DNA of 57,333 nt, from the NCBI GenBank assembly GCA_001970955.1, contig MPUH01000396.1:1-57333 (forward strand), read 5' to 3'. The stretch's first letter is position 1. Each line of letters opens with the position of its first letter. This DNA comes from Stentor coeruleus. Taxonomy: Eukaryota > Ciliophora > Heterotrichea > Heterotrichida > Stentoridae. Made by a program: the position numbers and the translations under genes. Shown piece by piece: positions 13,501 through 20,945 of this stretch. The notes beneath the pieces are model-generated. The model was given only the letters and a program-made list of their open reading frames with translations. It made no database searches and had not been told where the DNA came from.

Positions 13501-13610
13501 CAACTGGTCATTCGACAAACTTTGTTTTGTTTTTAGAACTACCTACAACTCAGAACCCTGTTCATTGGATTCGACGTGGGGTTGCACTTTTGTGCCAGTT
13601 AGACGATTAG
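1539..13610 (+). CDS. Axonemal dynein heavy chain (single-headed inner-arm type)
   Basis: A motor ATPase that walks along microtubules in cilia. The 4023-residue length matches single-headed inner-arm heavy chains (DNAH3/7/12 class, about 4000 residues). The linker/tail fills residues 1-1350. Four P-loops follow in the expected order: AAA1 GPAGTGKT near residue 1384 with Walker B CFDEFNRID, AAA2 GPAATGKT near 1665, AAA3 GNTGVGKT near 2009, and AAA4 GVGGSGRQ near 2354, where Arg replaces Lys, as is common in AAA4. The stalk coiled coils lie about 2590-2700 and 2820-2900, around a microtubule-binding tip with PKPPPGVEMVM near 2710. AAA5/6 and the dynein C-terminal domain complete the protein, so it is full length. 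No intron interrupts 12 kb. The Met is preceded by a G-poor leader and stop is TAG. The exact subclass is inference; dynein identity is certain. Confidence 0.97.
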   Translation: MDERLPHASEKQPRSRLARLAGRESDLASTAVLSLNPGLNYSKNHFKGLYKADLKKELEEWDLPFASARNRPTGAILTNTKLPPITYEESNEEDDQTTPGNREFDFHTLTKMLNDSSKPRSGLASGAQETLFVDRESMIFKELKKIITGEDAISFFAKNGNTTPVKFLYCNKASANSKIFRPYDLVVVPEKEIHPEYFTISAQGVVHVMPKTSEGSVTTFYSLADWMHQSKLFNLLTSMKFFKHYLNGKVFSLWRGNVRYNHYCATRNRLKRNLFHAKPVFIESLPKINELLYTMTTCHLLDIPDKSNDLSSYVETQKQQRTQAKKDFDVTMEKLGNECESVKQTVHESAQLPEMEDMDPAKLGQRNKKKSMVQQKLEEKERKHKLQLAEEHKSMLGNYIRLVDYMSSETIVILILDRTKKFYKNLTERRSNKIFTTKVIYGKDCIVFDPNEEEFLEKLEGILEGILSEIGNLSRLTYRFDDILATDRLSPLQMADIIKSSESYQNTRKRIREKFHDDFVEAQAYVETYFEKARYVNDYVETWNFEIYRAEGHTVQQIKDELNKIKETMTKDVSMYVHSGPNNTVKGILNIDGKAIKNHLHQSLTSAQNDLKSYLNSMASSKADQSNQELSEMNLKLSQQPSPLSDFIKYMEDLTTSKAAIQTIESSRAELEEIEKTLRREKFSDSPGTNPKFIQLDSNIKICKTNIDQANDFIEKKKPDMEKKLASRVEKLKVTLSEDLSKKLDEGSIILVEAHPTEALNELKKIETRLKKCENNAEKFKHFQEVFAVGVTRIKELEDTSFKFKSKNKLWNLRKEWDEFHGKLMNDDFLSLGPDLKKSISRFEKESGNLKRELMMYSKEGKDLVAEDFYTRVKEVSAYLPIIECLGIEALKTRHWIKIHNALPKEKEYTEGGFFSLSELIDHGVMQIRDKVEEISATAAGEFSLENTVEEIRQAWSTTNFELSNYREQKDKFYITKVEDTLTQLEDHQVSVQTMLGNRHVAEIKGMIEDWDKKLRLVQDVIDEWLICQKQWMYLENIFSAPDIQKQLPRETTKFQGVDRFWRELMLRTNKNPAVIEACISEGLLDKFKRNNKILEEIKKSLDEYLESKRLAFPRFYFLADEELLEILSQTRNPRKVQDHLRKCFDNMDKIIFKEEKEGLTVTGMISGEHETVNYSQVVVPEGNVEHWLTKIEEMMKLSLYDLTKKAIQVYPKDELNRRAWFFEYNIPAQCLLVVDQIKWTFWATEAIDNVEHERNKGAIKEFWEFLRLQIKDSVGIVRGELTGLQRTLMGALITLDVHGRDVIDSLVQKDVKSLWDFEWSKQLRYYWESDIDDCRVRQTNAKFRYSYEYLGNGPRLVITPLTDKCYLTLTGALHLYYGGAPAGPAGTGKTETTKDLGKALAIQCVVFNCSDGLDVNIMARFFSGLAQAGAWSCFDEFNRIDIEVLSVIAQQILTIQHAVRNNQEEFEFFGRNIKLDKRFGVFITMNPGYAGRTELPDNLKALFRPVAMMIPDYAMIAEIMLFSEGFEKARVLARKMVQLYKLASEQLSKQDHYDFGMRAVKSVLVMAGQLRRKNPQLSEDVILIRAMRDSNVPKFLEQDLPLFRGIITDLFPEVVVPFVDYGNLERSIREQLLKKGLQALDAFVLKIIQLFETMLVRHGNMIVGPAATGKTNLYKTLADALAQLHDEEEADETKKKDPDHQKILYYPLNPKAISMGELYGQTSLTGDFTDGIVPILVRSAKSDNTPAKKWIVFDGPVDSLWIESMNTVLDDNKMLCLTSGERIKLPDTITMLFEVQDLAQASPATVSRCGMVYLDPVHLGWLPLIDSWHDKFKIQLPTYADHVVEQTKKFISTLLPFVKHDCKEEIQSSSTNLVTSCLNLITSLVKQELIAKKRPDDAENLINVYLIFALTWSLGANLNDVSRLLFDKKMRVEIESLYRHFPYSNTVFDYCIDDDMCEFVPWESRVPSFNYNSKQPFFMILVPTVDTVRDRFILEVLAKKSHHLLFSGNTGVGKTVIIKDYLNAGNNDWFVSTVINCSAQTSTQNINDVFEDKLEAPRKKIRRPPPGKKMIMFIDDVNMPALDLFGSQPPIELLRQIIEAGFYDLKNYFFKNVEDVIFVAACAPPGGGRNQVSPRFFRHFNMIWQIQLAQSSMEAIFSSILRGFLDEHPDENLSDHADPIVKTSVENYIKICNDLLPTPSKSHYTFNLRDLSKVVQGMLMISYENLRNVDTLLLLWLHECCRVFRDRLVDDKDRNWFNEELERKMRMNLNVDIPSREKWADIIFGDFMSGPYKEYVKIEYGNKLFDRLALALEQYNSEFSSRMNLVFFKDAINHLTRICRILRQPRGNALLVGVGGSGRQSLARLAVSMAGYRPFSIEITRIYGVVQFREDLKVLLKSAGAQNEQIAFIFSDTQIVKESFLEDINNVLNTGEVPNLYEIQDTEEIIGLVRQSAKEAGRPDTKDAIFQHYVQLCRDNLHIVLAFSPVGEQFRVRCRQFPSIVNCCTLDWYSAWPRDALFSVAQRFFNENEHLGIKDLKDQLCNICVEIHSSVTKKSKDFELELRRKNYTTPTSYLELIKLYLDMLTLQQKKVPEQINKYVTGLKRLKETNEMVSDMQKEQAELKIILKKSSEENARMQIELQGKQADAKVKEEACAKDEADCSVTMKEVSEIKDECQKDLDEALPALNAANRALGNLNKSDIVEIKSYPKPPPGVEMVMNAVCLLFKEKQTWDSGKKLLGDMNFLQNCMNFPKDDISNQTLRKLQTYMANPEFNKDSVAKVSIAAGSLCEWAMAMDKYARISRNIEPKRNRLAQAETNLKVAQEQLNEKQTTLRAIQKEVSELEATFQASVKKGEELRKKSELTEARLDRAGKLVSGLSSESKRWAESAKSLEGDLKNLVGNIMLAAGFVAYLGPFTMSYRNSLMDGWISFSRSQRVPVFNVFSAERILADAVEVREWTLAGLPADQLSIDNAIIVTRGRRWPLIIDPQGQANKWIKTMDRETLKTIKLTDASFLKTLENGIRFGNPILLENVEEKLDPSIDPVLQKNMIKKGGQIVLRLGDQDVPYSNDFRFYMTTKLSNPHYLPEICIKVTIINFTVTPQGLEDQLLVDVVKAEKPQLEELKNKLIVQISSDKDMLQELEDKILTMISKASGDILDDEILIETLGASKKTSEVIHVRMAEAEQTATNINAAREEYRIVAERGSILYFVIADMGLVDPMYQYSLDFFSKLFNLRLYKSQKSDDIATRLQILVEDITKSFYFNICRGLFEKDKMLYSFLNAVRISLKAEKVTIKEWAYFLKGSEDYDGDPLSISGLHLEGNTWSAIKALEEVNENFLGITNSFESNPEKWRVVKNCEDPFKERFPSPYEGALTSFQKLIIGSVLKPEKLMLGLKMFVSRELGQVFIESPPFDLKGAFEDSQSMSPIIFILSPGADPISDLMKLAAQNDMDGRFRMLSLGQGQGKTAEKFIDNGRRNGDWVCLQNCHLAASWMGELERIQEQQVEGDIHPEYRLWLTSMPSSKFPVPVLQSGVKLTNEPPKGLKANLGRTFQDVTQENYEGCTKSYEYKRMLYALAFFHAVILERRKFGAIGWNIPYEWMTSDFVTSKSQLFMYLNEQAIIPYGTLKVLVAEINYGGRVTDDKDVRLITALLDKYFTPELMSPNYTFSTSSIYRPPEGQSLDDIKEYIKGLPLEDDPELFGLHSNANITFNKKTVYEFREAICLIHPKISGGGSGKSSDDIVNEMAKDIEERLPKPMNVEKEQHPDTFSKNEIGAINSLGVFVGQEIYRFNKLLVAMKNSLVQLQKAIRGDVVMGQDLERMYNSFLNQRVPKNWSDHAYPSLKPLGSWVKDLIARVEFIHQWLTLGPRPTYWLSAFFFPQGFMTAALQMYARMTKTPIDTLKFRTEVIPKTHHQITEGPSKGVNIHGLFMQGARWDTHRSRIEESEPGALFIEMPVVWLDPILLDAKIETLVYPAPMYKTSLRAGELSTTGHSTNFVLFLELPTTQNPVHWIRRGVALLCQLDD

Positions 13611-13741
13611 TTTCTTAATAATTTTAGTGGATTTTTAAGATAGGTTTTGGATTTAGTTGGAGAATTTGTAAGTGTTTTGGTTGTAGAATAAATTTTTATG
13701 TTTTTTTTACTTAAAATCAAAGATCCTCATAATAAAATTAT

Positions 13742-14950
13742 CTACTTACCCCTAACAACAACATCCGCATTAAGCATACTCATCCTAAGTAGTACTAATT
13801 GGGTGTTATGCATAAACGACTTTGCCACATTTAACACTGTCCTATTAACTTTATTTTTTTCATCTACTTGACGACTCATAACAGTTTTCTGATGTGCATC
13901 AATCCTTGCATCAATTTTCCCATCAGTGATAAGCTTAGCTAATTTTTCTTCAATATCCACATCACTGCATGCAAAATTTAAAGCTAATTCACTGATTCTT
14001 ATTTTCTTAAAAGCTTTCATGAACTGAATCAAACATCGGCTTTTTATCTCATCACATAAAGTTGTCATATATCTGCCAATATACACATCAAGTATCATCT
14101 GTTTGTGCATATCTTCTAAAATTTGAATAAGTCTATTAAATTTACATGTTAAAAAGCATTCAAGAAGTTCAATAAACTTGGGTTCTTCTTCAGAATATGT
14201 TATAAAAGCTTTAGACTGAATAACTTCATTACTTATAGTTTTTCTGTCCATTGAAGCTAATGCGCATATACAAATATAAGCAGCAAGGTCAGAATTACAA
14301 GCCAATTCCTGAGAGTTATCCCCAGCAGTTCTTAAAAAATACTCAGTCGCAGTTTTATAATTACCATTATCAATACTACAAATTCCCATAATAATCGCAG
14401 CTGGAAGTAAACTTTTCTCAGGTAGTGTTACTAAACCTAAAACCTTCTGAGCATTATTTTGAGTAAACGAAATATTCTTCTTATACAAAGATGTGAAAGC
14501 CATACGTAAACAAAGTTCGTATTGCTGTTCTGCAGTTACCGTCAGATCTTTAGCTCTTAAAAGGAGTTTTAATGAATTGTTCATATCCCCAGCGTTATAA
14601 TAATACCCTCCTAATTCAAGGATATTCACTCTATATGAATCTTTTAATCCTGCATTTTTTGATTGAGTAATTTTATATTCCCTTTGATTCGCACCTTCTT
14701 TGAATTTTATTTCCCATGAGACTAGTTCCTCATCTGATAAAAACCCATAATTTTGGTTTGGAGGTAAGCGAGATTTTATTGTTGCTGCTATGTCTTTATA
14801 GAAATTTATACGATTTTCGGAAATTGACTTGTTGATGAGGAATTTCGCTAGATCTACGGTTTGGGAGGGTGGGTATTCGGATAAGAAGTATATCCCTCGG
14901 ACCATTTGATTTACATCTGAGTATCTACTAATCAATTCCATAATATCCAT
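13742..14950 (-). CDS. CSN1: COP9 signalosome subunit 1 (PCI-domain protein)
   Basis: A scaffold subunit of the COP9 signalosome, which removes NEDD8 from cullins. The 402-residue protein begins MDIMELISRYSD. It carries an all-helical TPR-like region (about 90-220, with LKLLLRAKDLTV and a Y-rich LGGYYYNAGD segment) followed by a PCI winged helix (about 230-350). The strongest signature is DGKIDARIDAHQKTVMSR near residue 340, which closely resembles the end of the PCI domain in CSN1/FUS6 proteins. The Rpn7 proteasome subunit is the nearest alternative. It is convergent with the dynein gene, with 131 bp between the stops. Stop is TAG. There is no sign of truncation. Confidence 0.85.
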   Translation of the reverse strand: MDIMELISRYSDVNQMVRGIYFLSEYPPSQTVDLAKFLINKSISENRINFYKDIAATIKSRLPPNQNYGFLSDEELVSWEIKFKEGANQREYKITQSKNAGLKDSYRVNILELGGYYYNAGDMNNSLKLLLRAKDLTVTAEQQYELCLRMAFTSLYKKNISFTQNNAQKVLGLVTLPEKSLLPAAIIMGICSIDNGNYKTATEYFLRTAGDNSQELACNSDLAAYICICALASMDRKTISNEVIQSKAFITYSEEEPKFIELLECFLTCKFNRLIQILEDMHKQMILDVYIGRYMTTLCDEIKSRCLIQFMKAFKKIRISELALNFACSDVDIEEKLAKLITDGKIDARIDAHQKTVMSRQVDEKNKVNRTVLNVAKSFMHNTQLVLLRMSMLNADVVVRGK

Positions 14951-15474
14951 GATGATTATTATTTAGTTCTTATATTGGATTTTTTAGAAGGAGATAAAGT
15001 TTTTAGGAATTAAATTTTTTTTTGATAGGAGGAGTTTGTTTATGGGTTAGGATATTATAAAAAATACAAAGAATTACTTAGATTTGAGTTTCTGGGAAAT
15101 TTAAAAAAACCTCATTAGAGTAGAAAATACGCTGTAAAAATTCAATTATTCCAATACACAAAAAAATAATTTTATGTTTATATAAGTTTATTAAAATCAT
15201 AATCCTACAATAGTTCATTATTTTCATACAACTGATAAAAATTTTCGTTCACAATGAGAATTACCACAAAATAAAACTTATAACAGATGATTAATTAAAA
15301 TAATAAAAATATTCTAATAACTAATACAACTTTATCTTAAATATAATAATTCAACTTAATAACCTAATATTATAGTCTCAACACCTAAACTCTTATAAAA
15401 AATCTATTAAAACAACATATCTCATTCCCTAAAAACACATATTTTCACATAATCCAAAATTACTATTATCCTAA
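14951..15474. other. Intergenic between two minus-strand genes
   Basis: No gene is seen. The right half (about 15290-15474) is C/A-rich on the plus strand, the trailer composition of the minus-strand RBR gene. The left part (14951-15060) is G/T-rich on the plus strand, the leader composition of CSN1. The two faces are therefore visible in composition alone. Confidence 0.5.
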
Positions 15475-16488
15475 TTAATACTTAGTTTGAATATTAATCC
15501 TAACAAACAAATAAGCCAAACCCATAAGCGGTAAAGCAATCAAAAGTAGTCCAAATCCTAACAAAATACCTACAAAGCACAAAAAGACTGAAGGAAAGTA
15601 AATAATAACCTTAAATAAAAACCAAAAAAATCCTTTAGTTTTCCCATCAAATATTGCTTCAACACACATCCAACCAACAATAAAAGGTAGATAGAAAAAT
15701 CCGAAAACTAATATCATAGGAGAGAAAATAAAAAGCAGGATATTGTAAAATATATAATGCTCATCCATAAAGAAAAAATAGTTTCGATCCCAATTCACCC
15801 TATAGATGTTTACAATAAAAAATGGGGTAAAAGGAACTAAAATAATTGAGTAAAGGCAAAATAATATCGTCCACCATGAAAATTTACCTTCTAAATTTGA
15901 TGCTGCACAGTTAAGATATTTATGAGCATCAGTACTTGATTCACCACATTTTAAACAAAATTCTGTGCCACACAAACATCTTACAGTCATACAGCCAAAG
16001 GGTTTTATGACTAGATTATTGCATGTTGGGCATTGTGTTGCTGAGCAATTTCTTAATATTTCTTCTCTTTCAAGGTCTCTTGAATGTTTAAATCTTATGT
16101 TGCATTTCTTACATTTCGAACTTTTTTCTGAACCTTCTACATAGCCTTCACAATTAACCTGAGGACAAAACTGTTTAGTTGGGTCCATCATACACTTTTT
16201 ATTTTTCCTGTAAGTTTTCAGCTTATTGTACATATCTTTTTCTAAGAAGTCCTTGCTCATTTTGTATAAGCTTTTATGGCAATTTGGCACTGGGCATTCA
16301 AGTGGATATATATCGAACTCATCCATTTTCGTTAAAATGTATTCCCTCATGCATTCTAAACAAAAATTGTGGCCACATTTACAGTAAATAGCATTTTTTG
16401 GGGTTAGCATTGTATAACAAACTACGCATTGCTCTTCTGTTATGTCATACCGTGAACTAAAGCTTTTAGACTCTTGATCTTCTTCCAT
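15475..16488 (-). CDS. RBR-type (RING-IBR-RING) E3 ubiquitin ligase with membrane tail
   Basis: Probable ubiquitin ligase of the RING-between-RING class, 337 residues. RING1 spans about 21-70 (CVVC...CKCGHNFCLEC...CPVPNC). A Cys-rich IBR-like segment follows at about 107-150. RING2/Rcat lies at about 170-210 with CPTC...FGCMTVRC...CGTEFCLKCG. The Cys in FGCMTVRC sits where the ubiquitin-accepting Cys of RBR ligases lies, so the enzyme looks active. After residue 215 come three or four strongly hydrophobic segments (for example FSWWTILFCLYSIILVPF and SVFLCFVGILLGFGLLLIAL). This is the plan of RNF19/RNF144-like ligases anchored in membranes. Substrate unknown. Stop TAA. Confidence 0.88.
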   Translation of the reverse strand: MEEDQESKSFSSRYDITEEQCVVCYTMLTPKNAIYCKCGHNFCLECMREYILTKMDEFDIYPLECPVPNCHKSLYKMSKDFLEKDMYNKLKTYRKNKKCMMDPTKQFCPQVNCEGYVEGSEKSSKCKKCNIRFKHSRDLEREEILRNCSATQCPTCNNLVIKPFGCMTVRCLCGTEFCLKCGESSTDAHKYLNCAASNLEGKFSWWTILFCLYSIILVPFTPFFIVNIYRVNWDRNYFFFMDEHYIFYNILLFIFSPMILVFGFFYLPFIVGWMCVEAIFDGKTKGFFWFLFKVIIYFPSVFLCFVGILLGFGLLLIALPLMGLAYLFVRINIQTKY

Positions 16489-17294
16489 TTATTTTGTGAG
16501 TTAAAATTTTTATCATAGCCATTGCTAGATTGATGGAGCAAATAGAATAAGTTGATGAAAGCAATTTAGAAGTTTTATCTTCGGAAAATAAATAATTATA
16601 TAGAAATACTTATTTTATCTTAAATGCCGTTGGATGGTATTTTAACATAATATATTTTTATGTGATAAGAGGAATAAGATGTGATAAAAAGGTTTATGTA
16701 ATGGTGTTAAAGAATAAAATTTTGATTATAAGTTAGATTAAGGGTATATAATTTTTAGAATTCATATAAAAATTACTAAGATTGCTGTGTAGTGTCTAGA
16801 TAAGTTGCTAGTTTAAAGCAACAAGGAATATTTTTATAAAGTAAATTTTTTCATTTGAAAATCCAGTTTATGGAAATATATATGATTCTATATTCAAATA
16901 ATAATTTTAATATACACAAAGCTATAACATATTTCGCTTTGGGTGTTAAATTTACTTAATGAGAATCAATATTTTCTAATCCTCAAAGCTTTTTTTCTCT
17001 TAAATTTACATATTTTCATATAAAATTTTGTTATAAAAAACATTTTATCAAGATTACATTTTTCTCAATACCTAAAAACTATATCATATCAAGTTCTTAT
17101 AATATCAAAAACACTTTAAATTCTTTAGTAATATTTCTTTTATATATTCTCTATACAATCTATTAAACCAAACTTCTTCAAAACTCTAAAATTATTATAA
17201 AACCCTTAAAATCAAATCTATTAAATCACACATCAGCATAAAACTCAATAATTCCTATCTTTTTAAACCCTTTAATACTTAATAAATTTTATTA
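16489..17294. other. Intergenic
   Basis: No coding region is supported. The stretch is AT-rich, with G/T bias on the plus strand near 16500-16760 (leader side of the RBR gene) and C/A bias near 17090-17290 (trailer side of the coiled-coil gene). I see no RNA gene. Confidence 0.5.
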
Positions 17295-19268
17295 CTATCT
17301 AGACTTCAAAATCCTATTCATCTCTTCAAGTCTTGACCTTTCAATCTCCGTATCCCTCCACATCCTTTTAATTTTCTCTTCACTTTCTTGTAAAACACTT
17401 AATCTCCCTTTATAATCCTCAATTTCCTTCATATAAATTTTCAAAGAGTTTTTCAAAGTCATAATCTCATCATTCCTCCTACTTAGTTCATATCTTGTCC
17501 CTTCAAGCATTCTCAAAGTATTTTCCTTATCCAAAACCCCTTCACCACATATTTTCTCACTCATAGACAACTGTTTTCTATATGAACTTATCTCATCATT
17601 CATTTTCTTTATAACTAAATCCTTATCACAATCAGCAACTTGATATGCTTCAATTTTTCTCACAGCATCATTATGTGAATTTTCAAGTGTACTTATAAAA
17701 TCCTTAAGTTGAATTATCTGATCATTTTGTTTTGACACAAACTTTTTTTCTGCATCATAAGCTTTTTGACAATCTTTTAATTCTTGTCTTATAATATAAA
17801 TTTCATCATTATATTTTCTCAATTTTATATGCATTTCATCTAAATCAAGTGACAACTGTTTGATTTTAGCATCATTTTTACTTAGTTCAAGGTTTTTGTT
17901 AGTATCTCGGGTTAAGAGCTCTGATAAGTTCTTTTGGAGTTTTGTGTTGTCAGCTTCGATTATCAGTTTTTGGGATTGGGTTGAGTCGATTTGTCTGAGT
18001 AAATGTTGGAGTTTATCTTCGGATTTTTTATATAAGGATTGAAGCTGCTCGTATTCTTTGTGTAAGTGTAGTTCACGGGATTGAGATTCATCGGTTTGTG
18101 TTTTAAATTGTTGTAATTGTTGTTCTAGATATGTAATGTTTCTTAATGATATTGTATATCCTTCAGCTTTTGATCTTTCGTCTTCGTAATATTTTTTTGC
18201 TGACTCCAGATCTTTTTTTGCCTGTTCTAATTGATTTTTATACTGCCATATTTCTTCTTCCTTGTATTTTAAAGCTGACTTAGACTCATCATTTTCCTGT
18301 TTAGCTTTTCTAAGTTCTAATTTTATATCATCATTTATNTCTTCTTCCTTGTATTTTAAAGCTGACTTAGACTCATCATTTTCCTGTTTAGCTTTTCTAA
18401 GTTCTAATTTTATATCATCATTTATATCCTTAAGTTTCCTTATCTCATCTTGAGCTGACTCGTATTTATCGATATAAACTCTTAAATCTTTGATTTCATT
18501 TTCTAAAGTTCTTCTACTACCTTCTTTCGATCTGATTTCCTCAGTTTTTTCCCTTATAACTTCATTCCAGTTCTGATTTTCTTTAACAGTAAACCTCATT
18601 TTATCTTGACATTGCCTTAACTCTTCTTCAATATCATTTATTTTTACTTCATATTCCATTACTGCTCTTCTATCTTCTTCTCTTAAACTAAGAAGTTTTT
18701 TGTTTTCATTTTGAAGAATTTCAATTTGCCTTGTGTAACTGTCTAATTGTGAACCTAATCGTTGTTTAGCTGATGATGTTGCTTCAAGATCAGTTTTTGT
18801 TCCAATTATTTCTTTGTTTGTAAGGGTTAATTGGCTTTCAAGGTTTTGTTTTTGTTGAGAAATTCTTTGAAGTTCAAGTCGTAGTCGGTTAATTTCGTTT
18901 TGAAGCATTATGTTTTTAGATTCAAAAGTTGCGCAAGTTTGTTTTAGACTGAAAAAATCTTCAGAAGTGTCATGGTTTTCATATGTGATTTCTTTGATTG
19001 TGGCCATGGTTTTTTCTAATTCGATTTTTAGGTTCGTGATTTGGTTTTCACTTGATTTTAACCTGTCAGCGAGATTTCGATTTTCAAGCATGGTTCTTGA
19101 ATAGTTTTGTTCTGTTTCTTGGAGTTTGTTTTTTAGTGTTGAACACTCTGTAAATAGTTTGTCTATGTATTCACTTGTTCTAGATTCAGAACCATAGAGG
19201 TTAGACCCTTGGCTTGATGTATATTTAAAAGTAGCGCTTTTTCGTTCTGGTGTTTGTTGTGAACGCAT
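17295..19268 (-). CDS. Long coiled-coil protein (contains an assembly duplication)
   Basis: Almost the whole 657-residue translation is Glu/Lys/Gln/Leu-rich coiled coil. It starts after a short Ser/Thr-rich head (MRSQQTPERKSATFKYTSSQ) and ends LEEMNRILKSR. The type suggests a structural cytoskeletal protein such as a basal-body or fibre component, but no family motif allows a name. An N at 18339 is flanked by two identical 86-nt copies (18253-18338 and 18340-18425), so the translation contains the segment INDDIKLELRKAK...KYKEE twice around an X. Removing one copy plus the N (87 nt) keeps the frame and gives about 628 residues, which is probably the real protein. Stop TAG. The 677-bp gap to the next gene is a divergent promoter. 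Confidence 0.8.
   Translation of the reverse strand: MRSQQTPERKSATFKYTSSQGSNLYGSESRTSEYIDKLFTECSTLKNKLQETEQNYSRTMLENRNLADRLKSSENQITNLKIELEKTMATIKEITYENHDTSEDFFSLKQTCATFESKNIMLQNEINRLRLELQRISQQKQNLESQLTLTNKEIIGTKTDLEATSSAKQRLGSQLDSYTRQIEILQNENKKLLSLREEDRRAVMEYEVKINDIEEELRQCQDKMRFTVKENQNWNEVIREKTEEIRSKEGSRRTLENEIKDLRVYIDKYESAQDEIRKLKDINDDIKLELRKAKQENDESKSALKYKEEXINDDIKLELRKAKQENDESKSALKYKEEEIWQYKNQLEQAKKDLESAKKYYEDERSKAEGYTISLRNITYLEQQLQQFKTQTDESQSRELHLHKEYEQLQSLYKKSEDKLQHLLRQIDSTQSQKLIIEADNTKLQKNLSELLTRDTNKNLELSKNDAKIKQLSLDLDEMHIKLRKYNDEIYIIRQELKDCQKAYDAEKKFVSKQNDQIIQLKDFISTLENSHNDAVRKIEAYQVADCDKDLVIKKMNDEISSYRKQLSMSEKICGEGVLDKENTLRMLEGTRYELSRRNDEIMTLKNSLKIYMKEIEDYKGRLSVLQESEEKIKRMWRDTEIERSRLEEMNRILKSR
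18253..18425. repeat. 86-nt exact direct repeat around an N (assembly join)
   Basis: The 86 nt at 18253-18338 are repeated exactly at 18340-18425, with a single N at 18339 between them. This is what results when two overlapping contig ends are placed side by side rather than merged. It is very unlikely to be biological. Confidence 0.9.
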
Positions 19269-19946
19269 AAATTATTATATTTCTAATTTCTAAAGCTTTT
19301 TTTATCCAAAAAGCTAAACTGGAAAATTGTATTGGAAATATTATCTATGCGGTTTTTGTAATAAAATCTGAGATGATATAAATCGAACATCTTCTTTGAA
19401 AAATAAACACAAACATAATCTTGTATAGATAATTGTATTTCATCTATAAATAAAACCTAAACTCTTAGAAATTATAAAAACAAAACTTCAATCTTTGCAT
19501 ATGTTAAAGATTATTAGTTATTTAAATACTTTTCCCACATATTTTTCTGAAGTTGTGTTTCCATTTGCTTTATTAATTTTTTTTTTAACTACTTTTTAAA
19601 AATCTCATCAAGCAATTGCTTTGTAGAATTTTATAACTAGACTCCCTCTCTTATACACTTCAAATAAAAAAAATTATATATACTTATTTTATTATATCAT
19701 TCTTTATATATCTTGAAGATATTTCATTTATAAATTAATGAATTTTTTATTAGTAACTACAGTAATTTTATAAGAAAGTCTTATAAGTTTATCGATAAAT
19801 TCTTATATTTATATACAGGTAAAAATCATTGGTACTAAGTAATTATCATATAAACTCTAAATGAAATATTAATCAATTTAATAAATATAATATAACATAT
19901 ATAAAAATCACAAATTACTGTTATGTTTAAGCTGAAATAATAATTA
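19269..19946. other. Divergent intergenic region
   Basis: This lies between a minus-strand coiled-coil gene and the plus-strand kinase and should hold both promoters. It is very AT-rich with no coding potential. I see no discrete motif. Confidence 0.45.
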
Positions 19947-20945
19947 ATGGAGCTTTTACTTATTACCAAAGGTTATAATATTGGGAAAAAAATAGGGGAA
20001 GGAGGCTTTGGTGAAGTCTATAATGTTATGGATTCAAATAATAACCAATATGCCCTTAAGATTATTTCAAACAAAGAAATTGCGTCTTTGGAGTATAATA
20101 TCCTATCAAAACTCCAAAAATGTAAAGGTGTACCAACTGTATACGATTTTATAATTTCTTATGAAAGTAGTGCAATAATAATGACACTTCTTGAAAAATC
20201 AGTTTTCCAACATTTTAGAATAAAAAAAACAATCAATCGGCTTTGTAAGTTCGCAATTGATGGACTAAAAATTCTCAAAAGGATTCATAGGAAAGGGTAT
20301 TTGCATAAAGATATTAAACCTAATCAGTTTATGTATCCAAATACTTCACATGTACTACATCTTGTTGATTATAACTTGTCTTCAAAGTATATTAAACAGA
20401 AAAAGCATATTGCATTAGGTTCTAGTTCTAAAGTAGTAGGTAGTTCAATGTTTGCTTCTTTAAATTCTCATAGAGGTTTAACTTTAAGTCGGAGAGATGA
20501 TTTGACCTCCTTTGCCTACACTCTAATCTATCTAGCTCTTGGTAGCCTTCCATGGTCTCCTCTACAGAAATATAAAACTACAAAAGATAAATGGAAACAA
20601 GCAGAGCGGTTAAAATCTCAGATTTCCATCGAAACTTTATGCAAAGGCCTTTCATCAGAATTTTCTTCATTACTAGAATATTCAACAAATCTGCATTTCG
20701 AAGAAAAACCTGACTACAAATTCCTAATTTCCTCTTTTAAAAAACTACGATCCTATCATAAAACCCAGCAAAAACGAAGTATCCCATATAAAATAAATTA
20801 TATACTTGAAATTTCTAATAGCCAAAATCATGAAGAGATTTTAGATTGCAAATTCCCTCTAAAGAAATTCTCTTATGAAAGTTTAGATAAGACTGAAGAA
20901 ATTGAGCCACCAATTATAGTTCGTCGTTTTTCTGATTTAAAGTAA
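19947..20945 (+). CDS. Casein kinase 1-like protein kinase, divergent
   Basis: A 332-residue protein with a CK1-type kinase fold. The Gly-rich loop is GEGGFGEVY (17-25) and the ATP-anchoring Lys is in YALK (37). The catalytic loop reads LHKDIKPNQFM, with HKD at 120-122 in place of HRD but with the catalytic Asp and the Lys kept. The metal-binding motif reads DYN (141-143) instead of DFG, with Asp kept. CK1 is recognised from GSSMFASLNSHRG, which matches the CK1 form of the activation segment, and from the following SRRDDLTSFAYTLIYLALGSLPW. The C-terminal tail is Lys/Ser-rich. Activity is plausible but uncertain because of the DYN and HKD changes. No intron. Stop TAA. Confidence 0.88.
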   Translation: MELLLITKGYNIGKKIGEGGFGEVYNVMDSNNNQYALKIISNKEIASLEYNILSKLQKCKGVPTVYDFIISYESSAIIMTLLEKSVFQHFRIKKTINRLCKFAIDGLKILKRIHRKGYLHKDIKPNQFMYPNTSHVLHLVDYNLSSKYIKQKKHIALGSSSKVVGSSMFASLNSHRGLTLSRRDDLTSFAYTLIYLALGSLPWSPLQKYKTTKDKWKQAERLKSQISIETLCKGLSSEFSSLLEYSTNLHFEEKPDYKFLISSFKKLRSYHKTQQKRSIPYKINYILEISNSQNHEEILDCKFPLKKFSYESLDKTEEIEPPIIVRRFSDLK

